From: Candidatus Bipolaricaulota bacterium
GTDB taxonomy: Bacteria; Bipolaricaulota; Bipolaricaulia; Bipolaricaulales; Bipolaricaulaceae
Length of the DNA stretch: 9,975 nt
Direction: 5' to 3'
Assembly (NCBI GenBank): GCA_027027485.1
Contig: JALVLL010000174.1
Location: forward strand, 1-9,975
In this document: piece after piece, positions 1 to 6,414 of the stretch
How positions within the stretch are numbered: the first letter of the stretch is position 1
How the letters are laid out: every line of letters begins with the position of its first letter
The notes under the pieces: model-generated
The model's database searches: none
The model's input: the letters and a program-made list of their open reading frames with translations, nothing else
Told to the model about the DNA's origin: nothing
Position numbers and translations under genes: made by a program

Positions 1-770
1 AAAAGGGGAAGGAGGAAGATCCCGCCCGCAGCGAGATACACCCCGAAGATGAGGCCCCCGAGGAACATGGAGCCCACATCCCCCATGAAGACCCGCGCCG
101 GATACGCGTTCCACCACAGAAACCCTGCGAAAAGCCCGGCCCCGAAAAGGGCCAGGGCCGAAAGCTCGGGGATGCCCCGGGTCAAGGCGAGGGACCCGAG
201 GAGGATCGCGATGCCACATCCCGCGGCCAGGCCATCGAGGCCGTCGGTGAGGTTGGCCCCGTTGGTCGTCCCCCAGAAGCCCAAAAGCACAAGGGCAAAC
301 AGGGCCGGTGCGGGAATCGAACTCAAAGGGATCTCGAACGAGGCGAACGGGACCGAAAGCCCAAGGTCCCTTCCCTTGAACCAAAGGATGAGGAAAAGGC
401 CCGCCGCCGCCAGGAGCTGTAGTAAGAGCTTCCCCTTCGGGGAAAGCCCCTCGGATCGCCGCTTCCTTTGAGACAAAAGATCGTCGGTGAAACCGATGGC
501 CGCTGCCCCGACAGCAGAGAGGAAGACGGTCCAACCCCGCCACGTAATATCCACCGGCCAAACCGGCATCGTCCCCCATGCGACGAGGAAAAGCTGGAGA
601 AGCAAAGCCCCGCCCATGGTGGGGGTCCCGGCCTTCCGGTGATGGGTGGGAAGGCCCTCGGGGCGGATGTACTGGCCGAACCAAGGACGTCGGGCGTAGT
701 AGCCCAGATAAAAGGCACTTGCCAGGGCCCCCAAAAGCCCGAGGATAACCCCGAACCTCAACCCTTCCAT
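1..770 (-). CDS. mraY: Phospho-N-acetylmuramoyl-pentapeptide-transferase (MraY), C-terminus beyond the left edge
   Basis: Integral membrane enzyme that transfers phospho-MurNAc-pentapeptide from UDP to undecaprenyl phosphate, making lipid I for peptidoglycan. The visible 256 codons begin MEGLRFGVIL and carry the family landmarks in order: an IRPEGLPTHHRKAGTPTMGG-type cytoplasmic loop (residues 35-54), the DD pair (96-97), GLSPKGKLLLQ (108-118), NLTDGLDGLA (173-182) and NAYPARVFMGDVGS (221-234, with the key Asp at 231). Hydrophobic segments alternate with these loops. NLTDGLDG and GTPTMGG favour MraY over the related WecA/TagO transferases. The C-terminal part, including the usual His-rich loop, lies off the window. 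The ATG overlaps the end of the upstream unknown gene by 13 nt, so the two are almost certainly co-transcribed. No strong Shine-Dalgarno precedes it, which fits translational coupling. The gene has no stop inside the window. Confidence 0.94.
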   Translation of the reverse strand, partial: MEGLRFGVILGLLGALASAFYLGYYARRPWFGQYIRPEGLPTHHRKAGTPTMGGALLLQLFLVAWGTMPVWPVDITWRGWTVFLSAVGAAAIGFTDDLLSQRKRRSEGLSPKGKLLLQLLAAAGLFLILWFKGRDLGLSVPFASFEIPLSSIPAPALFALVLLGFWGTTNGANLTDGLDGLAAGCGIAILLGSLALTRGIPELSALALFGAGLFAGFLWWNAYPARVFMGDVGSMFLGGLIFGVYLAAGGIFLLPL

Positions 771-2089
771 CGCCAGGGGCCGATTGCGGCGAGCAAGGAC
801 CGCCGTACGGGAGCGGGATCGACCCCCGAAAGGACCGCGCGGACGGCCCCGAACAACTCCTCTCCGGTTACCAACCCGATCCCGTGCTCCTCGCAGGCCC
901 GACGCAGCGGATCCGTGAACCGAGGCCCCCTGTGCCCCGGTTCCCTCAGGGTATCGGCCGCCACCACGAGTATCCCGTGGAAATCCTCGCCGAGCTCGAT
1001 CCGCAAGTGGTCCAGGGCCAAAAGGAGGGGGCGGTAAGCCCCGGTGGTCACCGGCCCCTCCGGCGCCCAAGCCACCCTTGCCACGGCCCTTCCCTCACGG
1101 GAGGAGATCCTCAGGTTCCTGGGGTCGAACTCGTCATCCTCGACGGAAAAACCCAGGGTCCCGAAGGCCCTGGCCGCCGCCCGCCTGAGGCCCACCGTCC
1201 CCGCCGGGAAAAGGAGGCCCTTGAGGATAAACGCCTCACGGAGCTTGCCCTCGAGCTCGGACTTCCTCTCCGCGATACGCCTTTCCTCCGCCTCGAGCTC
1301 GGAAAGCTCCTCGATGAGCTCCTTCTCCCCCGGCAGGGCATATCCCTTGAGCCAACCCGGGATCTCCCCCTCGGAAAGCGGCGCTTCCATCAGGGAGGCC
1401 AACCCCTTGAGGAGGAGCTCGGTTTCCTTGGCGGGCGTGAGTTCCGTCGGGGGCAGGAACACGATCCTCCCCTCCCGGTGCCTTACCTCCCAGGCGAGCA
1501 CATCCCCGATCCTGTTCCGCAGAAGGACCCGCCCGAAATCGGCCAGGTTCAGCCCGTAAGGGCTCACGATCACGGCCTCGTAGCGCTTCACCGCGGAGAG
1601 GTATGGGGCCAGCGGATGCAGGTAATCCAGTCCATGCACGTCCCGGCCCTTCCTAGGGATGAACTTGATGCCGCGAGGAAAGGCGAGGAACTGCCGCTCC
1701 CGGGTGAGGGAGAGGGAAGGGAGGAAGGTGTAGGCATCGATCGTGCGGATGGCTCCTCCTGGAGACGAGATCTCCACCGGTTCCCCGGGCGCCCGCACCT
1801 TGACCACCAAGATCCCCCCTGCTCCCAGGAGACCCTCGATCTCCCTCCTGCGGATCGCGAAGAGATTGTCCAGGGCCCGGGAGAGGCCCTGATCGTGCCC
1901 GGGGATCAACCGCCTGATCCCATCCCTCCCCGGGGGTACGAAGGGAACCCAGAGATCCGGGATGGATCGCGGGTCAATGAGCACCACATCGTAGCTCGCC
2001 AGGGAATCGGCATCGTGGAGGGAAGCTACCTCCACACCCCCGCCTCCCGCTTCCCACCCCACGGAAAGGACACGCATGGTGCTCGCCAT
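758..2089 (-). CDS. Unrecognised 443-aa protein, coiled coil plus nuclease-fold-like C-terminus, first gene of the mraY operon
   Basis: I do not recognise a named family. Residues 1-250 look like a mixed alpha/beta region with buried strands such as YDVVLIDP (33-40) and GGILVVKV (91-98), plus a KRYEAVIVSPYG stretch (168-179). Residues 255-289 are a charged heptad-like helix (ELIEELSELEAEERRIAERK and on), a likely short coiled coil. Residues 290-420 resemble the C-terminal domain of bacterial and archaeal proteins with a PD-(D/E)xK nuclease-like fold: a long helix, then GFSVEDD, HGILVVAAD (371-379), and an FTDP...GIGLVTGEELF ending (391-413). The usual E-x-K catalytic strand reads VARVAW (336-341) here, so nuclease activity is doubtful. 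There is no signal peptide or TM segment, so it is probably cytoplasmic. It starts 27 bp from the divergent ogt gene. An internal ATG at 2077 is an alternative start; neither has a clear Shine-Dalgarno. It overlaps mraY by 13 nt. The function is unknown; co-expression with mraY is the best clue. Confidence 0.85.
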   Translation of the reverse strand: MASTMRVLSVGWEAGGGGVEVASLHDADSLASYDVVLIDPRSIPDLWVPFVPPGRDGIRRLIPGHDQGLSRALDNLFAIRRREIEGLLGAGGILVVKVRAPGEPVEISSPGGAIRTIDAYTFLPSLSLTRERQFLAFPRGIKFIPRKGRDVHGLDYLHPLAPYLSAVKRYEAVIVSPYGLNLADFGRVLLRNRIGDVLAWEVRHREGRIVFLPPTELTPAKETELLLKGLASLMEAPLSEGEIPGWLKGYALPGEKELIEELSELEAEERRIAERKSELEGKLREAFILKGLLFPAGTVGLRRAAARAFGTLGFSVEDDEFDPRNLRISSREGRAVARVAWAPEGPVTTGAYRPLLLALDHLRIELGEDFHGILVVAADTLREPGHRGPRFTDPLRRACEEHGIGLVTGEELFGAVRAVLSGVDPAPVRRSLLAAIGPWRWKG

Positions 2090-2116
2090 TTTAAGGGCTT
2101 AACATCACAGGCGGCA
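2090..2116. promoter_or_regulatory. 27-bp divergent gap with a TTAAG-GG-CTTAA palindrome
   Basis: This is the whole gap between the start codons of the unknown minus-strand gene and ogt. Positions 2091-2102 read TTAAGGGCTTAA, an inverted repeat with 5-bp arms, the only AT-rich patch locally. It could be an operator or part of overlapping promoters. No convincing -35/-10 pair is visible, so promoter elements must extend into one or both coding regions or be weak. The role is inferred from position. Confidence 0.25.
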
Positions 2117-2581
2117 ATGGGAAGGCGGTTCTCGCGTATCGATACCCCCTGGGGCGCGTTCCTCGTGGGATGGAGCGATAGGGGCATCTTTCGGCTTTAC
2201 TTCCCGGGGAAGCATCCCGAGGTGGAGCTCTCGCCCCCTGAGGGGATCGCCCTGGAGCTCGGGAGGGAGCTCCGGGAGTACCTGCAGGGAAAGGGAAAGG
2301 GCTTCGCCGTGCCGTTGGACCTCGAGGGAACGCCGTTTCAGCTTTCGGTCTGGAAGGAGCTACTCCGGGTGCCCTACGGGGAGATGGTGACGTACGGTGA
2401 GCTGGCCCGGAGGATGGGGAAGCCGAGGGCAGCGCGGGCCGTGGGCCGGGCCGTGGGAGCGAACCCCGTCCCGATCATCATCCCCTGCCACAGGGTCATC
2501 CCGAAGTCCGGCGGGATCGGGAACTTCGGTCCCGGGCCGGAGTGGAAAAGGAAGCTTTTGGAGCTCGAGGGAGTGCTTTGA
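2117..2581 (+). CDS. ogt: Methylated-DNA-protein-cysteine S-methyltransferase (O6-alkylguanine-DNA alkyltransferase)
   Basis: Suicide DNA-repair protein that moves the alkyl group from O6-alkylguanine to its own cysteine. The product is 154 aa, a normal length for the single-domain Ogt class with no Ada N-terminal domain. Residues 1-70 form the short N-terminal domain and 72-154 the DNA-binding and active-site domain. Visible functional residues include Tyr93 in VTYGELA, the Arg finger at 107 in RAARAVG, Asn116 of the GANP hinge, active-site Cys124 in IIPCHRVIP, and Glu151 near the C-terminus, the partner that activates the cysteine. The usual GNY is GNF (Asn136-Phe137). I chose ATG 2117 because the protein family begins there; upstream in the same frame is only antisense of the neighbouring gene. 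A weak AGGCGG precedes the ATG. The gene stands alone, converging on the DUF4384 operon, with a hairpin terminator between them. Confidence 0.96.
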   Translation: MGRRFSRIDTPWGAFLVGWSDRGIFRLYFPGKHPEVELSPPEGIALELGRELREYLQGKGKGFAVPLDLEGTPFQLSVWKELLRVPYGEMVTYGELARRMGKPRAARAVGRAVGANPVPIIIPCHRVIPKSGGIGNFGPGPEWKRKLLELEGVL

Positions 2582-2594
2582 AGACACAGCAGAG

Positions 2595-2624
2595 AAAAAG
2601 GGCACCGGAGTTTCCCGGTGCCCT
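2595..2624 (-). terminator. Intrinsic terminator of the ECF/DUF4384 operon
   Basis: A perfect 10-bp GC-rich stem (arms 2599-2608 and 2615-2624, sequence AGGGCACCGG and its complement) has a 6-nt loop. It is followed in the minus direction by a T5 tract (A5 on plus at 2595-2599). It lies 28 bp beyond the stop codon of the DUF4384-PEGA-PKD gene. In the plus direction after ogt there is no T tract, only CCCTTACC, so it terminates mainly the minus-strand operon and at best weakly serves ogt. Confidence 0.82.
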
Positions 2625-2651
2625 CCCTTACCTAGGTCCTCTTCAAAACCC

Positions 2652-4517
2652 TCAGATCGCCCCGCCCTCGAGCTCCTCGATGGTGTGGGTCCAGATGATG
2701 AAGTGGGCAGTTTCGGTGTAGATCAGGGCTTTTCCGATCTTGAAATCGATGGAGGGAACGAAAGGACCGGTGTAGCCGCTAGGAATCCCGACCACAAATG
2801 GATTGTACGGCGGGTTGACCATGAGTTGCCTGAGCTTAACGATCCCCGTAGAGGTATCCAGGTTGCCGTCACCGTCCAAATCGAAAGCGATCTCGAAATA
2901 GATGCTTTCGGCCCCTTGGACATCGAAGGAGTAGGTGATCCGGTTCGAGGTCACCTGTCCCTCAAAAACCAGCCTTTTGTCGCCGCCCACGGGCTCGGGG
3001 ACGAGGCCCAGAGGCGCAGGTCCCGGACCGGCTTGGGTGGAGACATTGACAAAGGTTCCATCGGTGCGGATCTCGATGCGATAGCCATGTGGGGTGGTCC
3101 AGCCGGGGGAGCCGTTCACGGTGATGTTCCAGCGGTCAACGCCCCAAACGTAGACGCCGGGAATCCCGTCCATGTTGGGCATCCCCGGCGGTCCGGGAAC
3201 GATGACCTGCAACGTCTGGATGCTTTGGGCCGTGGCCCCGGCGTTGTCAGTGACGTAGAGGGTCACCTGGTAAGTCCCCGGGGCGAAGTAGGTGTAGGAG
3301 GCGATTTGTCCGGTGCCGTCGATGGTGCCATCGCCGTTGAAGTCCCAGCGGTAATCGGTGATGAAGCCATCCGGATCATAAGAGCCCGTGGCATCGAAGG
3401 TAACGGGCATGCCCACCTGTGCCGGGGTAGGAGAGATGGAGAACCGTGCCACCGGGGGCTGGTTGGGGGCCGCCACGGTGACGGCCTTCACCTCGTCGTC
3501 GCTTGCCCCCTGGTCGTCGGTCACCACCAGCCGGACGGTGTAGGTGCCCGGGGCCGCGTAGGAGTGGTAGACCACCTGTCCAGTGGCATCCACGGTGCCA
3601 TCGCCGTTGAAGTCCCACTGGTAGCTAACGATGTTCCCGTCGGGATCGTAGGAGGCCGAGGCATCGAATTGGACCCACTCGCCGGGAGCGGGGGACGTGG
3701 GGGAGAAGGTGAACTGAGCCACCGGAGCCTGGTTTGCCACCGCGGGCTCGAGGATAACTCGGAGAGTGCGGGTCCTCCCGGCAACCAAATAGATCTGGCG
3801 GGACCAGTCCTGATAGCCGCTCTTTTTGATCAGGATATCATGGTAGCCGGCCACCAGCACCAGGGTCTTAGGTGTATAGCCGCGGAAGGTATTGTCAACG
3901 TAGAGTTCAGCGAAAGAGGGCGTGGTTTCCACTACGAGCGTTCCGTACTGGGGAGGGGCCCCGGAGACGATCTCGAACCAGGTGAAGTCGAACGCCCTCT
4001 CCTTTGGGGGAAGAGCGCTTTCGATAATGGATTTCACCTGGCTCAGCTGCTCCACTGCCTGACGTCCGACCCTCGAACAGGCGAAGGTGGAGCCGGGGGT
4101 GAAACCGCCGAAGAACTGGATGATATCTCCCACGGGACGTCTCGTGGCCACGATCTGGAGGTATTCGGTGCCCGTGGGCGGGACCACCTTGAGGTAATCC
4201 CCTTTCCCCGGACCGGGGACGGTATGCTCCCCGGCGGTCACGTGGTTATCCATCTCGTTTTGATTGGGGAAGATTAAGCACACCCCGTCTGGAGCGATAT
4301 CCCAGATGTAAACGTACGCATCCTGGTTCACCCAGAAGTGGATCCGCACGTACTCGTTTAAGGCGTAGGCTGGCTTTTCCACCCATATCTGGACCTGGAG
4401 GCCCTCTTCCTCCGGGGGCTCGACGACGATCCCTTTGGGGACAGGGACGTTTTGTCCCAAAGTCAACATACCTCCCGCCAAAGCGAAAACGATCGCCAAA
4501 AGGCTAAAAAAGCGCAT
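2652..4517 (-). CDS. Secreted DUF4384-PEGA-PKD-PKD envelope protein
   Basis: Large exported protein, 621 aa from the preferred start (residue numbers below count from the upstream ATG, two higher). Residues 3-24 form a signal peptide (MRFFSLLAIVFALAGG...). Residues 45-130 match DUF4384: NEYVRIHFWVNQDAYVYIWD, then GVCLIFPN, then YLQIVATRRP. Residues 193-260 are a PEGA domain (YGTLVVETTP, GYTPKTL, GYHDILIKKSGYQDW). Two PKD domains follow at about 265-350 and 356-442, each with the SYDPDG, WDFNGDG and APGTY signatures. A C-terminal region of about 180 aa is unassigned. DxNxDG-type loops occur at 304-312, 394-402 and 548-556. Only two cysteines (82, 149) are present. There is no TM anchor or lipobox, so it should be periplasmic or surface-associated. 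It is the last gene of the four-gene ECF operon, immediately followed by a terminator. The precise role is unknown; PKD and PEGA point to adhesion or binding of polymers at the envelope. Confidence 0.9.
   Translation of the reverse strand: MRFFSLLAIVFALAGGMLTLGQNVPVPKGIVVEPPEEEGLQVQIWVEKPAYALNEYVRIHFWVNQDAYVYIWDIAPDGVCLIFPNQNEMDNHVTAGEHTVPGPGKGDYLKVVPPTGTEYLQIVATRRPVGDIIQFFGGFTPGSTFACSRVGRQAVEQLSQVKSIIESALPPKERAFDFTWFEIVSGAPPQYGTLVVETTPSFAELYVDNTFRGYTPKTLVLVAGYHDILIKKSGYQDWSRQIYLVAGRTRTLRVILEPAVANQAPVAQFTFSPTSPAPGEWVQFDASASYDPDGNIVSYQWDFNGDGTVDATGQVVYHSYAAPGTYTVRLVVTDDQGASDDEVKAVTVAAPNQPPVARFSISPTPAQVGMPVTFDATGSYDPDGFITDYRWDFNGDGTIDGTGQIASYTYFAPGTYQVTLYVTDNAGATAQSIQTLQVIVPGPPGMPNMDGIPGVYVWGVDRWNITVNGSPGWTTPHGYRIEIRTDGTFVNVSTQAGPGPAPLGLVPEPVGGDKRLVFEGQVTSNRITYSFDVQGAESIYFEIAFDLDGDGNLDTSTGIVKLRQLMVNPPYNPFVVGIPSGYTGPFVPSIDFKIGKALIYTETAHFIIWTHTIEELEGGAI
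3324..3347 (-). repeat. 24-bp identical block in the second PKD of the DUF4384 protein
   Basis: Identical to 3594-3617. It covers the WDFNGDGT codons. Flanking parts of the two PKD repeats are similar but diverged, consistent with an older tandem duplication with the core motif kept. Confidence 0.85.
3594..3617 (-). repeat. 24-bp identical block in the first PKD of the DUF4384 protein
   Basis: Partner of 3324-3347, lying 270 bp away. That spacing equals one PKD repeat of 90 codons. Confidence 0.85.
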
Positions 4518-4523
4518 GACCAT

Positions 4524-5249
4524 TTACCTCCTTTCGATCCTGAAGGCCCGGGATACTATCTCCCCAACGAACTGGGGGCTCAGCACCCCCAACGCCCGTT
4601 CCACCAAATCTTGGGGAAGCCCCCGGCCCTTCAACTGCAACAAGCGATAGCGCACGAACGCCTCGATGGCTCCCCAGTTATTTATGTCACCCCCCCCCAC
4701 GATGTAATCACTTATGGCCTCGGCCACCTCCACCACCAAGTCCTCCCAGGTGGGGGTCCTCATCGTGAAGGACCAGCCACCAACGCGCACGCTGGCCTTG
4801 GCCCTGGCCTCGGCCGGAGGGCGGTGTGGCGCCAAGGCGCTTCCCGTGGCGACGAGTATCGCCCCCCGCAAGCGTATCTCATCGATGATGAGGTCCCAAC
4901 CACGTCCCATCACGATGCCTTGTGAGGCCTTGTTCATGAGGCTATCCACTGGAAGCCCCTGTGCGAGGACCTCCTGCATGACCGCTGTGAGCCCGGAGAC
5001 GAAGTACGCGGGCGTACCGACGAGCCGTTGGAAGAAGGTATAGGCCACGGTGGGATCCACGAGGTCCTTCTCGAGCGCTTCGGGAAGGATCGCGAGCCAA
5101 ATGTTCTTCTCCTCCGCCGGAAGCGATAACCTTTGGACGAAAGCGAGGAGCTCATCCGGCCCCACCCGCTGCAGGGAGATGGACCAACCCTGTCCCAGCG
5201 AGGGAAGGGCCGATATCGGGATCAGTACTGCGAGGAGGATCCATCTCAT
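4524..5249 (-). CDS. Secreted 241-aa protein of unknown family, third gene of the ECF operon
   Basis: No recognised domain. Residues 1-20 are a signal peptide (MRWILLAVLIPISALPSLGQ). The remainder looks alpha-helical: residues 30-110 contain several amphipathic helices (for example DELLAFVQRLSLPAEEKNIW and DPTVAYTFFQRLVG). Residues 118-165 look strand-like (WDLIIDEIRLRGAILVATG, RAKASVRVGGW). Residues 168-238 are helical again and end in GRGLPQDLVERAL. There are no cysteines, no lipobox and no second TM. Its ATG overlaps the TGA of the upstream gene in an ATGA, and a GGGGAG lies at good spacing before it. Its stop is followed directly by the DUF4384 gene, so the two products are probably made in step and may act together. 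A run of nine G in its coding strand (4690-4698) could be slippage-prone. The function is unknown. Confidence 0.85.
   Translation of the reverse strand: MRWILLAVLIPISALPSLGQGWSISLQRVGPDELLAFVQRLSLPAEEKNIWLAILPEALEKDLVDPTVAYTFFQRLVGTPAYFVSGLTAVMQEVLAQGLPVDSLMNKASQGIVMGRGWDLIIDEIRLRGAILVATGSALAPHRPPAEARAKASVRVGGWSFTMRTPTWEDLVVEVAEAISDYIVGGGDINNWGAIEAFVRYRLLQLKGRGLPQDLVERALGVLSPQFVGEIVSRAFRIERR
4527..4534 (-). promoter_or_regulatory. Strong Shine-Dalgarno (AAAGGAGG) that decides the DUF4384-gene start
   Basis: AAAGGAGG lies inside the last codons of the upstream gene, directly before its TAA stop. From GGAGG there are 9 nt to the ATG at 4517 but only 3 nt to the ATG at 4523 that touches the stop codon. 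Spacing favours the 4517 start, giving MRFFSLLA with a cleaner signal-peptide N-terminus. Either way the two genes are tightly coupled. Confidence 0.75.
4690..4698 (-). repeat. G9 homopolymer (C9 on plus) inside the secreted 241-aa gene
   Basis: Nine consecutive G on the coding strand span the Val-Gly-Gly-Gly codons at about residues 184-187. It is the longest homopolymer I noticed in the window. A one-base slip would change the last quarter of the protein. Tracts of this length are known contingency sites in some bacteria; whether this one varies is not shown here. Confidence 0.7.
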
Positions 5250-5812
5250 GATCTCTCCCCACCCTCCCCGCCTATGTAGCGGACCGAGGTGTAATCGCCC
5301 AAGGTGCGGACGTATTCATCGGCGGCGGGGTCCTGTCCCACCCACTTGCCGTCCACGAGGAAAGCGTACTCATAGCGGCCGGGGGGAAGCTTCAACACCA
5401 CGGTCCAGACGCCATCGCCATCGGGATCCACAAGGGGGATCGGCTTCCAGGCCGAGAAGTCGCCCACAAGCTGTACCTCCTTCGCACCGGGAGCGGCGAG
5501 CGCGAAAACCGTGCCTTCTTGGGCCAAACTCGTGAGGGAGGTGGAGGGGGCAAGGAAGAAGCGTCCCACGGCGATGCCGATCCCGACGCCGATGAGAACC
5601 GCGGCCAGCGCATAAGCGAGGCCAAGGTAGGGCCTCTCGGGAAGGAGGAACTCCCGCAGCCTCTTCCACCAGGGCGCCCTAGATGGGACCTTTTCGGCGA
5701 GGGCACGGATCACCCTCTCCTCCAGGCCCTCGAGCCTCCCCTCGGCAACTCCGATCTCTTCGGCGATGGCGCGGCGGATGAGCTCCTCCTCGCGGTTATC
5801 TTCAAATCGCAT
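5246..5812 (-). CDS. Single-TM protein with CBM48/AMPK-type glycan-binding domain, in the anti-sigma position
   Basis: 188 aa. Residues 1-60 form a charged, helical cytoplasmic part (EEELIRRAIAEEIG, EERVIRALAEKV). Residues 62-84 are one TM helix (LGLAYALAAVLIGVGIGIAVG). Residues 100-181 are an extracytoplasmic domain resembling CBM48/AMPK-beta early-set domains: FALAAPGAKEVQLVGDFSAW (103-122), then DGDGVWTVVLKLPPGRYEYAFLVDGKW (131-157), then DP. The paired Trp residues (122, 157) and the FLVDG turn are typical of glycogen- and starch-binding members. It follows the ECF sigma gene with an 11-nt overlap, the classic place for an anti-sigma factor. The N-terminal part lacks the HxxxCxxC zinc motif and has no cysteine at all. 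Anti-sigma function is therefore inferred from topology and order, and the CBM48 part would be the sensor. A GGGGGTGA at good spacing supports the start. An alternative is a sigma-linked envelope protein that is not an anti-sigma. Confidence 0.88.
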   Translation of the reverse strand: MRFEDNREEELIRRAIAEEIGVAEGRLEGLEERVIRALAEKVPSRAPWWKRLREFLLPERPYLGLAYALAAVLIGVGIGIAVGRFFLAPSTSLTSLAQEGTVFALAAPGAKEVQLVGDFSAWKPIPLVDPDGDGVWTVVLKLPPGRYEYAFLVDGKWVGQDPAADEYVRTLGDYTSVRYIGGEGGERS

Positions 5813-6344
5813 CGGCCGTCACCCCCATCTCGAGGAGCTTACCCTTGACCAGGGCCCTCCCCCGGAAAAGGCGGGTCTTCACCGTGGCCGGCTTCATCCC
5901 CAGGGCTTTGGCGATCTCCTCGATGGAAAGCCCCTCCCAGTAGTAGAGCACCATGGGGACCCGGTAAGCTTCCGGCAGGGACCAGACGGCCTCCCGCACG
6001 GCCCTCACCAGGTCCTCCTTCTCCACCAGCGATGCCGGATCATCGGTGTGGAAGGTCTTGGGTTCCGGATCAGGCTTCCTCTTCCTGAGCATGTTTTTGG
6101 CCACGTTGATGGTCACCGTGATGAGCCACGTGGAGAACTTCCTGGAGATATCGTAGTAGCGGAGCTTCTCATAGGCACGGATAAAGGCCTCTTGGGTCGC
6201 ATCCTCGGCGTCGGCGTGGTTCCGGAGAACCGAAAGAGCCGCTCCGAAGACCATTCGCTTATAACGCGCCACGATCTCCCCCCATGCCTCGAGATCTCCC
6301 TCCAAGCTCCGCTGGATGAGTTCGAGTTCCCCAACGTTGGCCAT
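5802..6344 (-). CDS. ECF-type RNA polymerase sigma factor (sigma-70 family)
   Basis: 180 aa, a usual ECF length. Region 2 covers about residues 18-90: AWGEIVARYKRMVFGAALSVL, then DAEDATQEAFIRAYEKL (45-61, core polymerase binding), then FSTWLITVTINVAKNMLRKRK (70-90, -10 recognition). Region 4 covers about 113-171: VWSLPEAYRVPMVLYYWEGLS, then IEEIAKALGM and KPATVKTRLFRGRALVK, the helix-turn-helix that reads the -35. Region 3 is absent, as in all ECF sigmas. The frame is open upstream to 6449, but the family N-terminus fits ATG 6344 (MANVGELELIQRSLEGD); the longer version adds a low-complexity, unrelated leader. Only a weak GGAATAGAG precedes this ATG. It overlaps the CBM48 membrane protein gene by 11 nt and heads the operon. 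A GGAACC motif upstream suggests it transcribes itself. The ECF group cannot be assigned by eye. Confidence 0.94.
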   Translation of the reverse strand: MANVGELELIQRSLEGDLEAWGEIVARYKRMVFGAALSVLRNHADAEDATQEAFIRAYEKLRYYDISRKFSTWLITVTINVAKNMLRKRKPDPEPKTFHTDDPASLVEKEDLVRAVREAVWSLPEAYRVPMVLYYWEGLSIEEIAKALGMKPATVKTRLFRGRALVKGKLLEMGVTADAI

Positions 6345-6360
6345 CTCTATTCCACGTATC

Positions 6361-6387
6361 TTACACCCAAGTACGGACTCGGGTTCC
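6361..6387 (-). promoter_or_regulatory. Candidate ECF-type promoter for the sigma operon
   Basis: On the minus strand GGAACCC (6387-6381) is followed after 14 nt by GTGTAA (6366-6361). This resembles the RpoE-type pattern of GGAACTT, about 15 nt, then GTCTAA. Transcription would begin near 6355, giving a leader of about ten nt before the ATG at 6344. ECF sigma factors commonly autoregulate, so the location is right. The match is by eye and the motif is short. Confidence 0.4.
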
Positions 6388-6414
6388 CTGGGTGGAGGTC
6401 CCTTCTCGCTCTGA

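Noticed and set aside
323..718. 131-aa minus-strand frame inside mraY
   Set aside because: Out of frame with mraY and Ser/Arg/Pro-rich. The neighbouring frame gives a full set of MraY motifs.
884..2116. Long plus-strand open frame continuous with ogt, which would give a 565-aa fusion
   Set aside because: It is the antisense of the 443-aa minus-strand gene, with Pro/Arg/Gly-rich low-complexity translation. Only the part from 2117 matches a family.
2397..4277. 626-aa plus-strand open frame opposite the DUF4384-PEGA-PKD gene
   Set aside because: It is a GC-rich shadow frame with repetitive Gly/Asp/His/Val composition mirroring the PKD repeats, and it also runs across the 3' half of ogt in another frame. 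The minus strand has clear domains and a Shine-Dalgarno.
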